DNA of 64,000 nucleotides from JAEUMG01 sp963805405 (GTDB taxonomy: Bacteria; Pseudomonadota; Alphaproteobacteria; Rhizobiales; Aestuariivirgaceae): the NCBI GenBank assembly GCA_963805405.1, contig CAWDUC010000020.1, positions 1,364,001 through 1,428,000 on the forward strand, in the 5' to 3' direction. Positions within the stretch are counted from its first letter, which is position 1. Every line of letters starts with the position of its first letter. This document shows, one piece after another, positions 37,192 through 47,282 of this stretch. Position numbers and translations under genes: made by a program. The notes below the pieces were generated by a model. It saw only the letters and a program-made list of their open reading frames with translations. It ran no database searches and was not told the origin of the DNA.

Positions 37192-38823
37192 TCAGGAGGT
37201 CGGCTGGCCGAAGAGCGCGTTATATAGCTTGCGGTCACGGCCATAGACGTCGGGGCGGAACTCGATCGTTCCAGCATCGCCACGGAAGGCGGTGCCATAC
37301 ATCAAGTGGACCGGAATCTTCTTTGGCAGCATGGCGCGCGTGGTCTTGTCGGTGGCCAACACCTCATTGACGCGGGCTTTCGACCAGCCGGGAATACGCG
37401 AGGTGATTTCGTAGGCAAAATCAATCGGCCGCGAGAGCCGTATGCAGCCGTGGCTGAATGCACGGCTCGTCTGCAGGAACTTGTCCTTGGACGGGGTGTC
37501 GTGAAGGTAGATGTCATGCTTGTTGGGAAGCATGAACTTGACCTTGCCGAGCGCGTTCTTCGGCCCCGGCTTCTGGCGGAAAGTGAAGGGAAAATTGCCC
37601 GGCCCGAACGATGCCCAGCTGATAGAATCCCAGGACGTGAGCTTGCCGTTCCTGAATACCTCGAACTCTGCGGCATAAGCCGACGGGTTGCGTTTCAGGC
37701 GCGGCAGCATTTCTTTCGTGGCGATGCTGTACGGCACGGTCCAGGTCGGATTGAATTCGACATAGGCCATCTCGCCGGAAAATTCAGGTGTCTGGGTTGC
37801 CGGCGCACCGACCACGACCTTCATGCGCTCGACGATCGTATCTTCCTGGACCTGCTGCAATTCGAAGGCAGCAATGTTGACGATGATATGATCATCGCCA
37901 AGATTGTCCGGCATCCAGCGCCAGCGCTCCATGTTGAGCATGATCTGCTTGACGCGCTCGGAAGCGGGAATGTTCATCGCCTGGATGGTCTGGTTCCCGA
38001 TATTGCCCTTGGCTTCGAGGCCGTGACGAGACTGGAAGCGCTGCACGGCGATGACAAGCTGCGAATCATAGATCAAGGGATTGCCGGGCGTCTTGGTCCA
38101 CTCGTTGTCGCCGGTCGCCTGAAGCAATGAGCGGATTTGCGGGACGCGCGGGTCCTTGGCGCCAGGTTTGATTAGATCGCCCGGATCGACCGTGCCCCAG
38201 CCGCCGCTGTTTTCAACAGCGAGGTATATCTTCAGCATCTTCTTGAGCGCCTGGTATTGCGGATTCTTGGGCTCGAAGGACGCAAGGAACTTACCGGGCT
38301 CCCGATATTTGTTGAGGTCGGTGAGGACGCGCAATACATCGATGGTCTTGCGCGAACGAAAGAGCCTGGGATCGACTTTCTGCGGGATGACGCGGCCGAT
38401 CTTCAGATCCGCGGCATAGGCTACGAAGAAAGCCGAGAAGTAGAGTTCGGCACGCGCGGCGGATTGCGGCTCGTTGGGATCTATCGCATCGCGCACCTCG
38501 ATCAAGGGCTCGATTGGATAGTCCGCAGGGTTGAGACCGTCATCGGCGGCACGCTGAAGGCGCTGGATGAAGGGTGTCATGCGGCCGGTGCCGACCCAAT
38601 AAATCGTGCCGCCATTGTCGACGTAATGCGCGACCAGCGCCGGACGGATGCGCTGGATGGGCAGCTCCAGGCGATCTGACGATTCAAGAATTTCGGCGAT
38701 TGCCTCGCTTGTCTCGCTGTAGGCGGGATTGAGATCGCCCTTGCCCGCCATCGCCGGACTCGACACCACAAGGCAGAGGATGACGACAGCGGCGATATCT
38801 AAAAGCGCACGTTGCAAGCGCAT
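37192..38823 (-). CDS. L,D-transpeptidase, YcbB/LdtD-like
   Basis: A 543-residue periplasmic peptidoglycan cross-linking enzyme. A signal peptide covers residues 1-26 (MRLQRALLD to SPAMAG). An N-terminal scaffold domain, a peptidoglycan-binding helical domain (LVIAVQRFQSRHGLEAKGNIGNQT) and a YkuD catalytic domain follow. The active-site cysteine is in SHGCIRLSRP, with the preceding YLHDTPSK segment. The ATG at 38823 is preferred to an ATG 22 codons upstream because it places the signal peptide at the N-terminus. Such enzymes make 3-3 cross-links, abundant in Hyphomicrobiales cell walls. Confidence 0.87.
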   Translation of the reverse strand: MRLQRALLDIAAVVILCLVVSSPAMAGKGDLNPAYSETSEAIAEILESSDRLELPIQRIRPALVAHYVDNGGTIYWVGTGRMTPFIQRLQRAADDGLNPADYPIEPLIEVRDAIDPNEPQSAARAELYFSAFFVAYAADLKIGRVIPQKVDPRLFRSRKTIDVLRVLTDLNKYREPGKFLASFEPKNPQYQALKKMLKIYLAVENSGGWGTVDPGDLIKPGAKDPRVPQIRSLLQATGDNEWTKTPGNPLIYDSQLVIAVQRFQSRHGLEAKGNIGNQTIQAMNIPASERVKQIMLNMERWRWMPDNLGDDHIIVNIAAFELQQVQEDTIVERMKVVVGAPATQTPEFSGEMAYVEFNPTWTVPYSIATKEMLPRLKRNPSAYAAEFEVFRNGKLTSWDSISWASFGPGNFPFTFRQKPGPKNALGKVKFMLPNKHDIYLHDTPSKDKFLQTSRAFSHGCIRLSRPIDFAYEITSRIPGWSKARVNEVLATDKTTRAMLPKKIPVHLMYGTAFRGDAGTIEFRPDVYGRDRKLYNALFGQPTS

Positions 38824-38932
38824 GCGGAGCGGGCCCCTACGATTTTCCGAATCGGCACACCATAGAGGAAAAATCGCGACCCGCATCATAAGGTGTGCGT
38901 TCCCTCCTCCATCGCGGAAGAGGAGAACCGCC

Positions 38933-40282
38933 TCACACGTTCAACAGGAGATATTCACGCTCCCAGGAGCTGATCACCTTGCGATAATGCTGCATCTCTT
39001 CGTATTTCACGTCGCGATAGGCCTCGACGAACTTTTCGCCCATCAATGTCTTGAGCGACTTCGTATAATTGAGCTTATCCAGCGCCTCATCGAGGCTGAT
39101 CGGCAATGTATGTGCGTAGCGATAGGCCGAGCCTTCGACCGGTTCGGTCGGCTTGATCTTTTCGATCATGCCGAGATAACCGCAAGCCAAAGACGCGGCA
39201 AAGGCAAGATAGGGATTTGCATCCGCACCCGCGACGCGATTCTCGACGCGAAGATTTGCAGGATCAGAGGCCGGCACGCGCAGCGAGACGGTGCGGTTGT
39301 CGATCGCCCAATGGACATTGGTCGGCGCATCCGATTCCGGCACGAGCCTGCGATAGGAGTTCACATTGGGTGCAGCGAACGGCAACGCTGCGGCGAGATA
39401 GCGCTGCAAGCCGCCAATGTGGTTGAGGAAGAGCTTGGACGGCTTGCCATCGCGACCGGCGAATATGTTCTTGCCGGTCTTCGTATCCATCACCGATTGA
39501 TGAATGTGCATGGAGGAGCCAGGCTCGTTCTCATGCGGCTTCGCCATGAAGGTTGCATACATATCGTGCTTCAAGGCCGCCTGGCGAACGGTGCGCTTGA
39601 AGATAAACACCTGGTCGGCGAGTTCCAGAGGATCGCCGTGGTTGAAGTTGATCTCAAGCTGTGCCGGCCCGCTTTCGTGGCTGAGCGTGTCGACGTCGAG
39701 TTCCTGCGCCTCGCAATAATCGTAGATATCCTCGACGATCGGGTCGAAATCATTGGCGGCATCGATGCCATAGGCCTGGCCACCGGCTTCCTTGCGCCCC
39801 GATCGGCCGACGGCCGCTTCGAGCGGATAATCGGGATCGAGATTCTTCTTGCACAGATAAAACTCGAGTTCGGGAGCGACTACCGGGCGCCAGCCCTTTT
39901 CGCGATAAAGGGCTAGAATGCGTTTCAGAACATGACGCGGCGCGATATCGACGGGCTCGTCATTGAGATGGAAAACATCGCAGATGACTTGCGCGGTCGG
40001 CTCGGTATACCAGGGCACCATGCGAATGGTATCGGGGTCAGGCTCCATGTAGATATCGATGGCGCTGTCGCTGACCGCGGATGTTTCCCAGACATAGCGG
40101 CCGTTGATGGTCAGCGTGAAAACTTCCTCGGGAATGCGCAGGCCCCGGGACCGATGCCCTTTCAGAAATTTCTTAGGCGGCAGTATCTTGCCGCGCGCGG
40201 TTCCCGACATATCGGCGACGAGACATTCAACTTCGCTGATCTTGTTGGCGTTGATCCATTCTTCGAATTTGGCTTGAGTCAT
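38933..40282 (-). CDS. Glutamine synthetase-family enzyme, probable gamma-glutamylpolyamine synthetase (PuuA-like)
   Basis: A 449-residue ATP-dependent ligase. Glutamine synthetase motifs are present: VVAPELEFYL (metal Glu), GPAQLEINFNHGDPL, FMAKPHENEPGSSMHIHQS (ATP/metal His), NSYRRLVP and the Arg-rich NRTVSLRVP, then ENRVAGADANPYLA. It lacks the adenylylation Tyr loop of GlnA. Its divergent neighbour is a PuuB-like oxidase and a polyamine importer follows, so glutamylation of putrescine or a similar amine is the best reading. ATG 40282 is chosen because the protein then begins MTQAKFEEWINAN, normal for the family. Confidence 0.8.
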   Translation of the reverse strand: MTQAKFEEWINANKISEVECLVADMSGTARGKILPPKKFLKGHRSRGLRIPEEVFTLTINGRYVWETSAVSDSAIDIYMEPDPDTIRMVPWYTEPTAQVICDVFHLNDEPVDIAPRHVLKRILALYREKGWRPVVAPELEFYLCKKNLDPDYPLEAAVGRSGRKEAGGQAYGIDAANDFDPIVEDIYDYCEAQELDVDTLSHESGPAQLEINFNHGDPLELADQVFIFKRTVRQAALKHDMYATFMAKPHENEPGSSMHIHQSVMDTKTGKNIFAGRDGKPSKLFLNHIGGLQRYLAAALPFAAPNVNSYRRLVPESDAPTNVHWAIDNRTVSLRVPASDPANLRVENRVAGADANPYLAFAASLACGYLGMIEKIKPTEPVEGSAYRYAHTLPISLDEALDKLNYTKSLKTLMGEKFVEAYRDVKYEEMQHYRKVISSWEREYLLLNV

Positions 40283-40365
40283 GATGCCCTGGTGGGTTGC
40301 AAGAAAGTACAGTCTAGCCGGGCTGCTTGACGGAGAAAACAGGGGCCGGCTAAGCACCGTCAATC

Positions 40366-41643
40366 ATGCCTAAATCGATCGATGCGCTCTCCTATTACAC
40401 GGCGACCGCCAACCCCACCCCCACCCATCCGACGCTCCGCGGCGAGTTCACCGCCGATGTTTGCGTAATTGGAGCCGGCTATACCGGCCTTTCAGCGGCA
40501 CTCGAGCTCGCCAGCGCGGGCTATAAAGTCGTCGTTTTAGAAGCAAAAACAGTAGGTTATGGCGCCTCCGGCCGGAATGGAGGGCAGATCTGCACGGGGT
40601 TTTCGTCGGGCCAGGCGAAGGTTGAGGCGCAACTCGGCAAGGAGGACGCGCGGAGGTGCTTTGCCATCGCGGAAGAGGCCAAGCAGCTCATTATCGATCG
40701 CATAAACGGCCACAAGATCGATTGTGACCTCGCCTGGGGCTATCTGCACTGCATCCCAAAGGCCCACCAGATGGGCGAACTCCGCGACTGGAAAGAGGAA
40801 TGGGACGCACTCGGCTATCGCGACACCGAGGTTCTGACCAAGGCCGAACTTGAAGAGCGGGTCGGTACGCAGCTCTATCATGGTGCGCTGCGCGAAGGTG
40901 GCGCCGGGCATTTCCACCCGCTCAATTACTGCCTGGGGCTGGCGCGTGCAGCCACGGAGGCCGGCGCGGTCATTTACGAGAATTCGCCCGTCATTGACGT
41001 CGACACGGGCGGCTCGCCAGCTGCCCGCACGGCGCAAGGCAAGGTCACGGCCAAATACATGGTGATTGGCGGCAATGCCTATCTCGGGCGCAGCGTGCCG
41101 AAGCTCTACGGCCGCGTCATGCCGGTCACCAGCTACATCATCGCTACCGAACCTTTGGGCGACAATCGCGCACGCACGCTGATCCGCGACGGCGAAGCGG
41201 TCGCGAACACGAATTTCATCGTCGACTACTACCGCATTACCGGCGACACGCGTCTGCTATTCGGCGGAAGGGCCGCCTATTCGACGCTCGAACCGCCCAA
41301 TCTCGGCGCCTATATGCGACCGCGCATGCTGGGCGTATTTCCTGAACTGAAGGACGTGAAGATCGATTATGCCTGGGGTGGCTATATCGCGATCACTTCG
41401 AACCGCATCCCAGATTGCGGACGACTGTCGCCGAATGTCTATTACGCGCATGGCTATTCGGGCCAGGGCGTTGCGCTCGCCGGCATGTATGGAAAGCTCA
41501 TGGCCGAATGCATTCGTGGGCAGGCGGAGCGTTTCGACCTTCTGGCACGGGTGAAGCACCTGCCCTTCCCTGGCGGACCGGCACGGACGCCGCTTCTGGT
41601 GGCGGCGATGCTGTTCTACCGCCTGAGAGATGCGTTGTCGTAA
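40366..41643 (+). CDS. FAD-dependent oxidoreductase, probable gamma-glutamylputrescine oxidase (PuuB-like)
   Basis: A 425-residue DAO-family flavoenzyme. The FAD-binding motif is VIGAGYTGLSAALELASAG near residue 33, followed by GASGRNGGQI, typical of PuuB/OrdL proteins. GGRAAYS lies mid-protein, and WGGYIAITSNRIPDCG and the C-terminal GYSGQGVALAGMYGKL segment match the family's flavin-covering region. It oxidises the secondary amine formed by the PuuA-like ligase encoded divergently 83 bases away. Frame intact and length normal. Confidence 0.83.
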   Translation: MPKSIDALSYYTATANPTPTHPTLRGEFTADVCVIGAGYTGLSAALELASAGYKVVVLEAKTVGYGASGRNGGQICTGFSSGQAKVEAQLGKEDARRCFAIAEEAKQLIIDRINGHKIDCDLAWGYLHCIPKAHQMGELRDWKEEWDALGYRDTEVLTKAELEERVGTQLYHGALREGGAGHFHPLNYCLGLARAATEAGAVIYENSPVIDVDTGGSPAARTAQGKVTAKYMVIGGNAYLGRSVPKLYGRVMPVTSYIIATEPLGDNRARTLIRDGEAVANTNFIVDYYRITGDTRLLFGGRAAYSTLEPPNLGAYMRPRMLGVFPELKDVKIDYAWGGYIAITSNRIPDCGRLSPNVYYAHGYSGQGVALAGMYGKLMAECIRGQAERFDLLARVKHLPFPGGPARTPLLVAAMLFYRLRDALS

Positions 41644-42051
41644 TTCAGCAGAATTCAACATCGAGATGGCGGTCGGTGATGCGACCGGTGCCTTCCTACG
41701 AAAAGAACGCACCGTGCATTCCGTCACCGAACGGCGGATGTCTTTCGCGCGACCGTCCAAGCCCGCAACTTGTGCGGGTAGAGTTGACAGGCGGCAAGCG
41801 CCGCTTGCCTCGAACAGACGAGATGCCTCCTGAGATGCAGGTTTGCGTGGTGGAGGGCGATGTGCGAGAAGGGATGAATGTGCTTCCGCATCTCATCGAC
41901 CGGAACACTTCTCCGGCTCTGGTGCCGCACCGCCTATGACGAGGTGATGCTGCATTGCGCCCGCATCGGGTATAAGCCGTAATAAGACTTAACTCTTATT
42001 GCTCGCCGGCCGCTGATGGCGGCCGATCACACCGTTTGCCGGAGATTCACC
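41644..42051. other. Intergenic region before the aminotransferase gene
   Basis: About 400 bases between the oxidase stop and the aminotransferase start. Short open frames exist on both strands but none has family likeness or a ribosome-binding site, so I call no gene. The last 60 bases presumably hold the promoter of the polyamine operon, including the inverted repeat at 42007-42025 and a GGAG ribosome site. Confidence 0.5.
42007..42025. promoter_or_regulatory. Inverted repeat upstream of the polyamine operon
   Basis: CGGCCGC and GCGGCCG are perfect 7-base arms around TGATG, 27 bases before the aminotransferase ATG. It could be an operator or a leader hairpin affecting the ribosome site downstream. 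GC-rich arms are common by chance here. Confidence 0.35.
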
Positions 42052-43423
42052 ATGACTGCCCATTCGAAGAATCTGAATATCGCGGAACTTGTCCGCCACG
42101 ACATCGCCCATCATTTTCATCCGTTTACGGATCACAAGTCATTCCACGCCGAAGGCGGCCCGCGGGTCATCACCCATGCCGACGGGGTTTGGATCTGGGA
42201 CGCCAATGGCAACAAATTGCTCGACGGAATGGCGGGCCTTTGGTGCGTCAATGTCGGCTATGGCCGCAAGGAGTTGGCCGAGGCTGCCTATCGGCAGATG
42301 CTCGATCTTCCTTATTACAACACCTTCTTCAAGACGACGACCGTGCCCTCGACGGAGCTTGCGGCGAAGATCTCATCGGTGATGCCGGAGCGCTTCAAGC
42401 ACATCTTCTTCGTCAATTCGGGGTCGGAGGCCAACGACACGATCGTGCGTTTTGTGCGCCATTACTGGAAGCTGAAGGGCAAGCCGTATCGGACGCACTT
42501 CATCGGGCGCAAACGTGGCTATCACGGCTCGACGATGGCGGCGGCAAGCCTCGGCGGCATGCAGGGCATGCATGAACAAGGAGGCCTCCCGCTTCCCGGT
42601 TTCCATCATGTGCAGCAGCCCTACTGGTATGATTTCGGCGGCGACCTGAGCCCGGACGAATTCGGCCTGCAGGCGGCGGCGGAAGTCGAGAAGAAGATCC
42701 TCGAACTCGGTCCCGATAATGTCGCGGCCTTCATCGGCGAACCGATCCAGGGAGCGGCAGGCGTGCTTATTCCGCCCAAGACCTATTGGCCGGAGGTGCA
42801 GAAGATCTGCCGCAAATACGGCGTGCTGATCATTTCCGACGAAGTCATTTGCGGCTTCGGACGGACCGGCAAGTGGTGGGGTTTCGAGACCATGGGTTTC
42901 GAGCCGGATATCGTGCCGATGGCGAAGGGGCTATCGTCCGGCTACCTGCCGATCGGCGCCGTCGCCTTCTCCGATAGTGTCGTCAAGGAATTCTTCGACA
43001 AGGGCGGCGAGTTCTATCCACGGCATGACCTATGCCGGGCATCCCGTGGCGGCCGCCGTGGCGCTCAAGAACATTGAAATTCTGCAATCCGAGAAACTCG
43101 TCGAGCAGACCGCCGAGCTCGGCCCATATTTCGCCAAGGGCTTGCGAGCTTGATGATCACCCCATTGGTCGGGGAGACCCGCTCGGTCGGGCTTCATCGG
43201 CGCCATCGAACTGACGTCCGACAAGGCCAAGCGCACGCGTTCAAGGATCCGGGCCGGGTCGGCACGATCTGCCGCGACCATTCCTTCAAGGCCGGCCTCA
43301 TCATGCGGGCCTGCTGGGACACGATGGTGCTGGCACCGCCGCTGATGCATCTCCAAGAAGGAGATTGACGAGATGGTACGCTGTCGCCAGACAGGCTCTG
43401 GACGCGACCTTAGCAGGACGTGA
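42052..43423 (+). CDS. Class III aminotransferase, SpuC-like putrescine-pyruvate aminotransferase; 3' third frame-broken
   Basis: A PLP enzyme of about 460 residues. Motifs typical of SpuC-type polyamine transaminases run intact to 43020: PFTDHKSFHAEGG, DGMAGLWCVNVGYGR, NSGSEANDTIVR, YHGSTMAAASLGGM, EPIQGAAGVLIPP, and the PLP lysine in PMAKGLSSGYLPIGA with DEVICGFGRTG before it. After 43022 the frame changes repeatedly (near 43022, 43147, 43190, 43240, 43352 and 43384), yet MTYAGHPVAAAVALKN, LVGETRSVG, GTICRDHSFKAGLIMRACWD and LAPPL are all recognisable. The end is therefore approximate. It transfers the amino group of putrescine or a related amine to pyruvate. Confidence 0.82.
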
Positions 43424-43561
43424 AACACGAGTTGAGATGAAGCGAAATTCAGTTGAACCCCCAAAGAAGGGGCGTAAGCTGACGATTATATGCGGCCAAT
43501 GACCGCCGACCGGCGGCGCTTCGCGTGGGCGCCCACCGGTCGATAACCTGAGGAAATCGCA

Positions 43562-44642
43562 ATGAACACATATCGTCCCCGCTACCGTGCCGAACCGGCG
43601 TTCGTTATTGAAGGGCGCCAGCATCGCAGCCGTCGGGCTTACCATGATGCCGCGCTTCTCCCTCGCCGACGAGGAGAAGAAACTCAACCTCTACAACTGG
43701 GATACCTATATCGGCGAGACCACTCTGGCCGATTTCGAGACCGCGACAGGCATCGAAACCAAAATGGATCTCTTCGCCGACAATGACGAGCTTTTTGCCA
43801 AGCTCAAAGGCGGCAATCCCGGCTATGACGTGATCGTTCCGACCAACGACAATCTCGAACGGATGATCAAAGCCAATATGGTGATGCCGATCGACCATGC
43901 GAAGATCCCGAACATGGCAAACATCGACACGCCCTTCCAGGACGCTACCTTTGATCCCGGCCGTAAATACTCGATCCCCTACATGTGGGGAACGCTCGGC
44001 ATCGGCTACCGCAAGTCGAAGATCGACGGCGCCGTTGATTCCTGGAAGCTGTTGCTCGATTCCGACCAGCTTGCAGGTAAGATTTCGCTACTCGGCGACG
44101 CGGCAAACGTCCTTGGTCCGGCGCTCAAGTATCTCGGCTATTCTTACAATTCGACAAACATGGACGAATTGAAGAAGGTGGAGGAGCTGCTGATCCACCA
44201 GAAGAAGAATGTTAAGGTCTTCGCCGATGACAATGGGCAAGACCTGCTCGCCTCCGGCGAAGTCGATGCCTGCATGGAGTGGAATGGCGACATCATCCAG
44301 GTCATGAAAGAGGATGACGATCTCGCCTATGTCGTCCCGACAGAGGGCTCGCTTCTGTGGCAGGACACGATGGCGATTCCAGTCGGCGCGCCGCACCCGG
44401 GAAATGCCCATCTCTTCCTTGACTTCGTCCTGGGGCCCGAAGCCGGCAAGCTCATTGCCGACACGATTCAGTATGCAACCGCCAATGCGGCGGCCAAGAA
44501 ACTGATGGACAAAGCGTATATCGAGAACACTGCGATCTTCCCGCCGCAGGAAGTCATCGCCAAGTGCGAAGCTGCGCTGTACCTAGGCGAAGAGGCAACG
44601 AAGGTGCGCGACGAAATCTGGACGCGTATCCAGGCGGCATAA
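43562..44642 (+). CDS. Polyamine ABC importer periplasmic binding protein (PotF/SpuD-like), one frame break near 43580
   Basis: About 359 residues. A signal region with NRRSLLKGASIAAVGL, reminiscent of a Tat signal, leads to the mature start KLNLYNWDTYIGETTLADFE, the hallmark of PotD/PotF/SpuD binding proteins. VPTNDNLERMIKANM, RKYSIPYMWGTLGIGY and WNGDIIQVMKEDDDLAYVVPTEG follow. The ATG at 43562 has GAGGA at ideal spacing but is one base out of frame with the rest; dropping one C from CCCCG at about 43576-43580 joins them. A GTG at 43587 is the only in-frame start otherwise. A terminator-like hairpin follows at 44659. Confidence 0.87.
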
Positions 44643-44658
44643 GCCACCACAGCCAAAC

Positions 44659-44698
44659 AATCCCCTCTCCCTCGCGGGTGAGGGGATTTTCTTGTTTT
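44659..44698 (+). terminator. Terminator-like hairpin after the polyamine binding-protein gene
   Basis: AATCCCCTC and GAGGGGATT form a perfect 9-base stem, followed by TTCTTGTTTT. It lies in the operon between the binding protein and the SDR/permease genes, so it probably acts as a partial terminator that lowers downstream expression. Confidence 0.7.
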
Positions 44699-44731
44699 CC
44701 ATCAGCCGCAGCCTAAACGGGATCAGACATC

Positions 44732-45490
44732 ATGAACGCACCGAGCTACAACTTCACTGGCAAGGCAGCGATCGTCACCGGCGCAGGCGGGGGCATGGGA
44801 GAAGCCATTGCGCGCGACCTCGCCAAGGCCGGCGCGAGCGTTACGGCGATCGACCTGAAGCCCTGCCCGCCTAGTCTTGCCGGCGAAAAATCCGTGAGTT
44901 TCGTACAAGGCGACCTGCGCGACCGCAGCTTTGTCGAGGCGACCATTGCAGCAGCCCACAAGCGCTTTGGGAGGCTCGATTATCTGGTCAACGTGGCTGG
45001 CGTGTTATGGTTCGGACGCGACAAGTCCCTGCTTGAGATGGACATGAAGGTCTGGGACGACGTCATGGACATCAATCTCAAGAGCATGGTGCTCACCAGC
45101 CGGGCGGCGGCGCCCTTCATGCAGGAGAGCGGTGGCGGCGCCATGGTGCATTTCTCGACGATCCAGTGGATGCGCGGCGATCTGAAACCCCAGGACGCCT
45201 ATCAGGCGTCGAAGGCCGCGGTCTGCGCCGTTTCGCGTTCACTCGCGATGCAATTGGCGGGCGACGGTATCCGTTCGAACACAATTTGTCCGGGCCCTAC
45301 CCTGACGCCACTTCAAGCCCGCTGGGATACGGAGAAGGTTCGCGCCGAAGTTGCCGATTATATTCCGCTCAAGCGCCTCGGTTCCGCCGAAGACATGGCC
45401 AATGCAGCACTGTTTTTGCTCTCCGACGGATCGAGCTTCATCACCGGCGTCGATCTCGTTGTCGATGGCGGCATGTTGCTGCGCAACTAA
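44732..45490 (+). CDS. Short-chain dehydrogenase/reductase
   Basis: A 252-residue classical SDR. The NAD(P)-binding motif is TGAGGGMGEAIA near residue 16, the NNAG-equivalent is NVAGVLWF, a catalytic Ser lies in VHFSTIQWM, and the YxxxK pair is in YQASKAAV. The C-terminal SDGSSFITGVDLVVDGGML is standard. It sits inside the polyamine import operon between the binding protein and permease genes, an unusual place for an enzyme; oxidation or reduction of a carbonyl intermediate of amine degradation is possible but unproven. Confidence 0.83.
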   Translation: MNAPSYNFTGKAAIVTGAGGGMGEAIARDLAKAGASVTAIDLKPCPPSLAGEKSVSFVQGDLRDRSFVEATIAAAHKRFGRLDYLVNVAGVLWFGRDKSLLEMDMKVWDDVMDINLKSMVLTSRAAAPFMQESGGGAMVHFSTIQWMRGDLKPQDAYQASKAAVCAVSRSLAMQLAGDGIRSNTICPGPTLTPLQARWDTEKVRAEVADYIPLKRLGSAEDMANAALFLLSDGSSFITGVDLVVDGGMLLRN

Positions 45491-45555
45491 GGCGAGTTGC
45501 CGGTCAGGGGAAATCCGGTCTAGCATCGTCGCGGTGGGGAATTACCGGGGGGACC

Positions 45556-46428
45556 TTGGAAAGCTGGAAGAATAATCGCGGCGCCTTCTGGGTGCTTGCT
45601 TTGCCAGGTGCGTTGTGGCTCGCGCTGTTCTTCGTCATACCGCTCGGCCTGATGTGGCTCATGTCCTTCGGCGAGAAGGCGGTCATCAATGGCGAAGTGT
45701 CGATCACCCAGATCGACATCACCGGTACACTTTCAAATTACGCGCGAAGCTTCGATCCGCTCTATCTCACCATCATGTGGAAGTCGATCTGGATCAGCGC
45801 GCTTGCAACCGCGCTGTGCCTCGCGACCGCCTATCCGATCGCCTTCGGCATCTGCTTCGCACCCAACAAGTGGAAGCCCTATCTCCTGCTCCTCATCATC
45901 CTGCCCTTCTGGATCAATCTCCTCATCCGCACCTATGCGCTGATCGCGGTATTCCGAACGCAGGGCTATCTCAACCTGACGCTTGGCTGGGTCGGGCTTG
46001 GGCCTTTTGAAATGCTCTATAATAACGGAGCGGTGATCTTCGGCCTGGTCTATGTCTACATGCCGTTCATGGTCCTGCCGCTCTACGCGACCATCGAGCG
46101 GCTGGACAAATCCTTCCTTGAAGCAAGCCTCGATCTTGGCGCGTCGCAATTCACGACATTCCTTAAGGTGACGGTGCCGCTCACCATGCCGGGCATTATC
46201 TCCGGCATTCTTCTGGTCTTCATTCCCTGCCTCGGCTCATTCCTCACCCCCGACCTCCTCGGAGGCGCCAACGCCGTCATGATCGGCAATGTCATCGAGC
46301 GCCAGTTCAAGGCCGCCAATGACTGGCCATTCGGATCGGCGCTGTCATTCCTCCTCATGTATGCGACTTTCGGCGCGCTGGCCTTGCGGTCGCTGTTTGC
46401 ACGCCGCAGCAAAGGCGTTGATATCTGA
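45556..46428 (+). CDS. Polyamine ABC importer permease (PotB/PotH-like)
   Basis: A 290-residue permease with six transmembrane segments. AFWVLALPGALWLALFFVIPL opens helix 1, ILPFWINLLIRTYA is the characteristic PotB/PotH motif, and EASLDLGASQFTTFLKVTVPL is the EAA loop that docks the ATPase. No ATG or GTG suits the start; I infer the TTG at 45556, just after a GGGGGGA ribosome site. The frame upstream of it runs inside the SDR gene and is not used. The stop overlaps the next ATG (TGATG). Confidence 0.82.
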   Translation: MESWKNNRGAFWVLALPGALWLALFFVIPLGLMWLMSFGEKAVINGEVSITQIDITGTLSNYARSFDPLYLTIMWKSIWISALATALCLATAYPIAFGICFAPNKWKPYLLLLIILPFWINLLIRTYALIAVFRTQGYLNLTLGWVGLGPFEMLYNNGAVIFGLVYVYMPFMVLPLYATIERLDKSFLEASLDLGASQFTTFLKVTVPLTMPGIISGILLVFIPCLGSFLTPDLLGGANAVMIGNVIERQFKAANDWPFGSALSFLLMYATFGALALRSLFARRSKGVDI

Positions 46429-47278
46429 TGGCCGCGCAAATGAAACCCGGCCAAGGGCCGCTCGATTACGGCAGCCGCCTCTGGCTCAAGCTACTCTTCG
46501 CCGGCATCATCATCGTGCTTTACGTGCCGATCATCACGCTCATCGCCTTCTCGTTCAATACCGACAAGCGCGGCATCGTGTGGCGCGGCTTCACCCTCGA
46601 CAATTACCTCAAAGCCTGGAACAACGCCTCGCTGCAGGAAGCGTTGATCAATTCGCTGATGATCGCTTTCATCGCGACGATCATCTCAACCGTGCTCGGC
46701 GCGCTGACGGCGCTTTTGCTCTGGCGATTCCGATTTCCCGGGAAGGGGCCTATGAGGGCTTCATGGCCCTGCCGATCGTCATCCCTGAAATCTGCATGGG
46801 CGTGTCGCTCCTGCTGTTCTTCATCAAAACGGGGATGATGGACCTTTCGGTGCATCTCGTCTGGCCGTTCAATCTCCTCAACATCATCATCGCGCATGTG
46901 GCTTTCTGCTTTCCCTTCGTGGCGGTGGTGGTGCGTTCACGGCTCGTCGGCTTCAACCGGCAATTCGAGGAAGCCTCGAAGGATCTCGGCGCGTCCGAAT
47001 GGCAGACATTCTGGAGCATCATCGTTCCCTTCATGATGCCGGGCCTCGTCGCCGGGGCGCTGCTCGCGTTCACCTTGTCGCTGGATGATTTCGTCATCAC
47101 GTTCTTCACATCGGGGCCGGAGACCGTTACCTTCCCGGTGAAAGTCTACTCGCTGGTGCGGCGCGGCGTTTCACCCGAAATCAACGCCGCCTCGACCGTG
47201 CTGATCGTCATCACTGTCGTCGCCACCGTCCTCGCCATGAAGCTACAGGCACCCGCTGCCAAGTCGGAGCAGAGCTGA
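46428..47278 (+). CDS. Polyamine ABC importer permease (PotC/PotI-like), one frame break near 46745
   Basis: About 283 residues and six transmembrane helices. LYVPIITLIAFSFNTDK and LDNYLKAWNN lie before the break; YEGFMALPIVIPEICMGVSLLLFF, EASKDLGASEWQTFWSIIVPF (EAA loop) and FTLSLDDFVITFFTSGP after it. The break is in a run of four G (AAGGGGCC) and is cured by adding one G, giving KGAYEGF. The ATG overlaps the previous stop, and the ATPase gene begins 4 bases after its stop. Confidence 0.82.
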
Positions 47279-47282
47279 GATC

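Noticed and set aside
41690..41980. Short open frames in the gap before the SpuC-like gene
   Set aside because: No start with a ribosome site, no recognisable motif, and overlapping frames on both strands of similar length.
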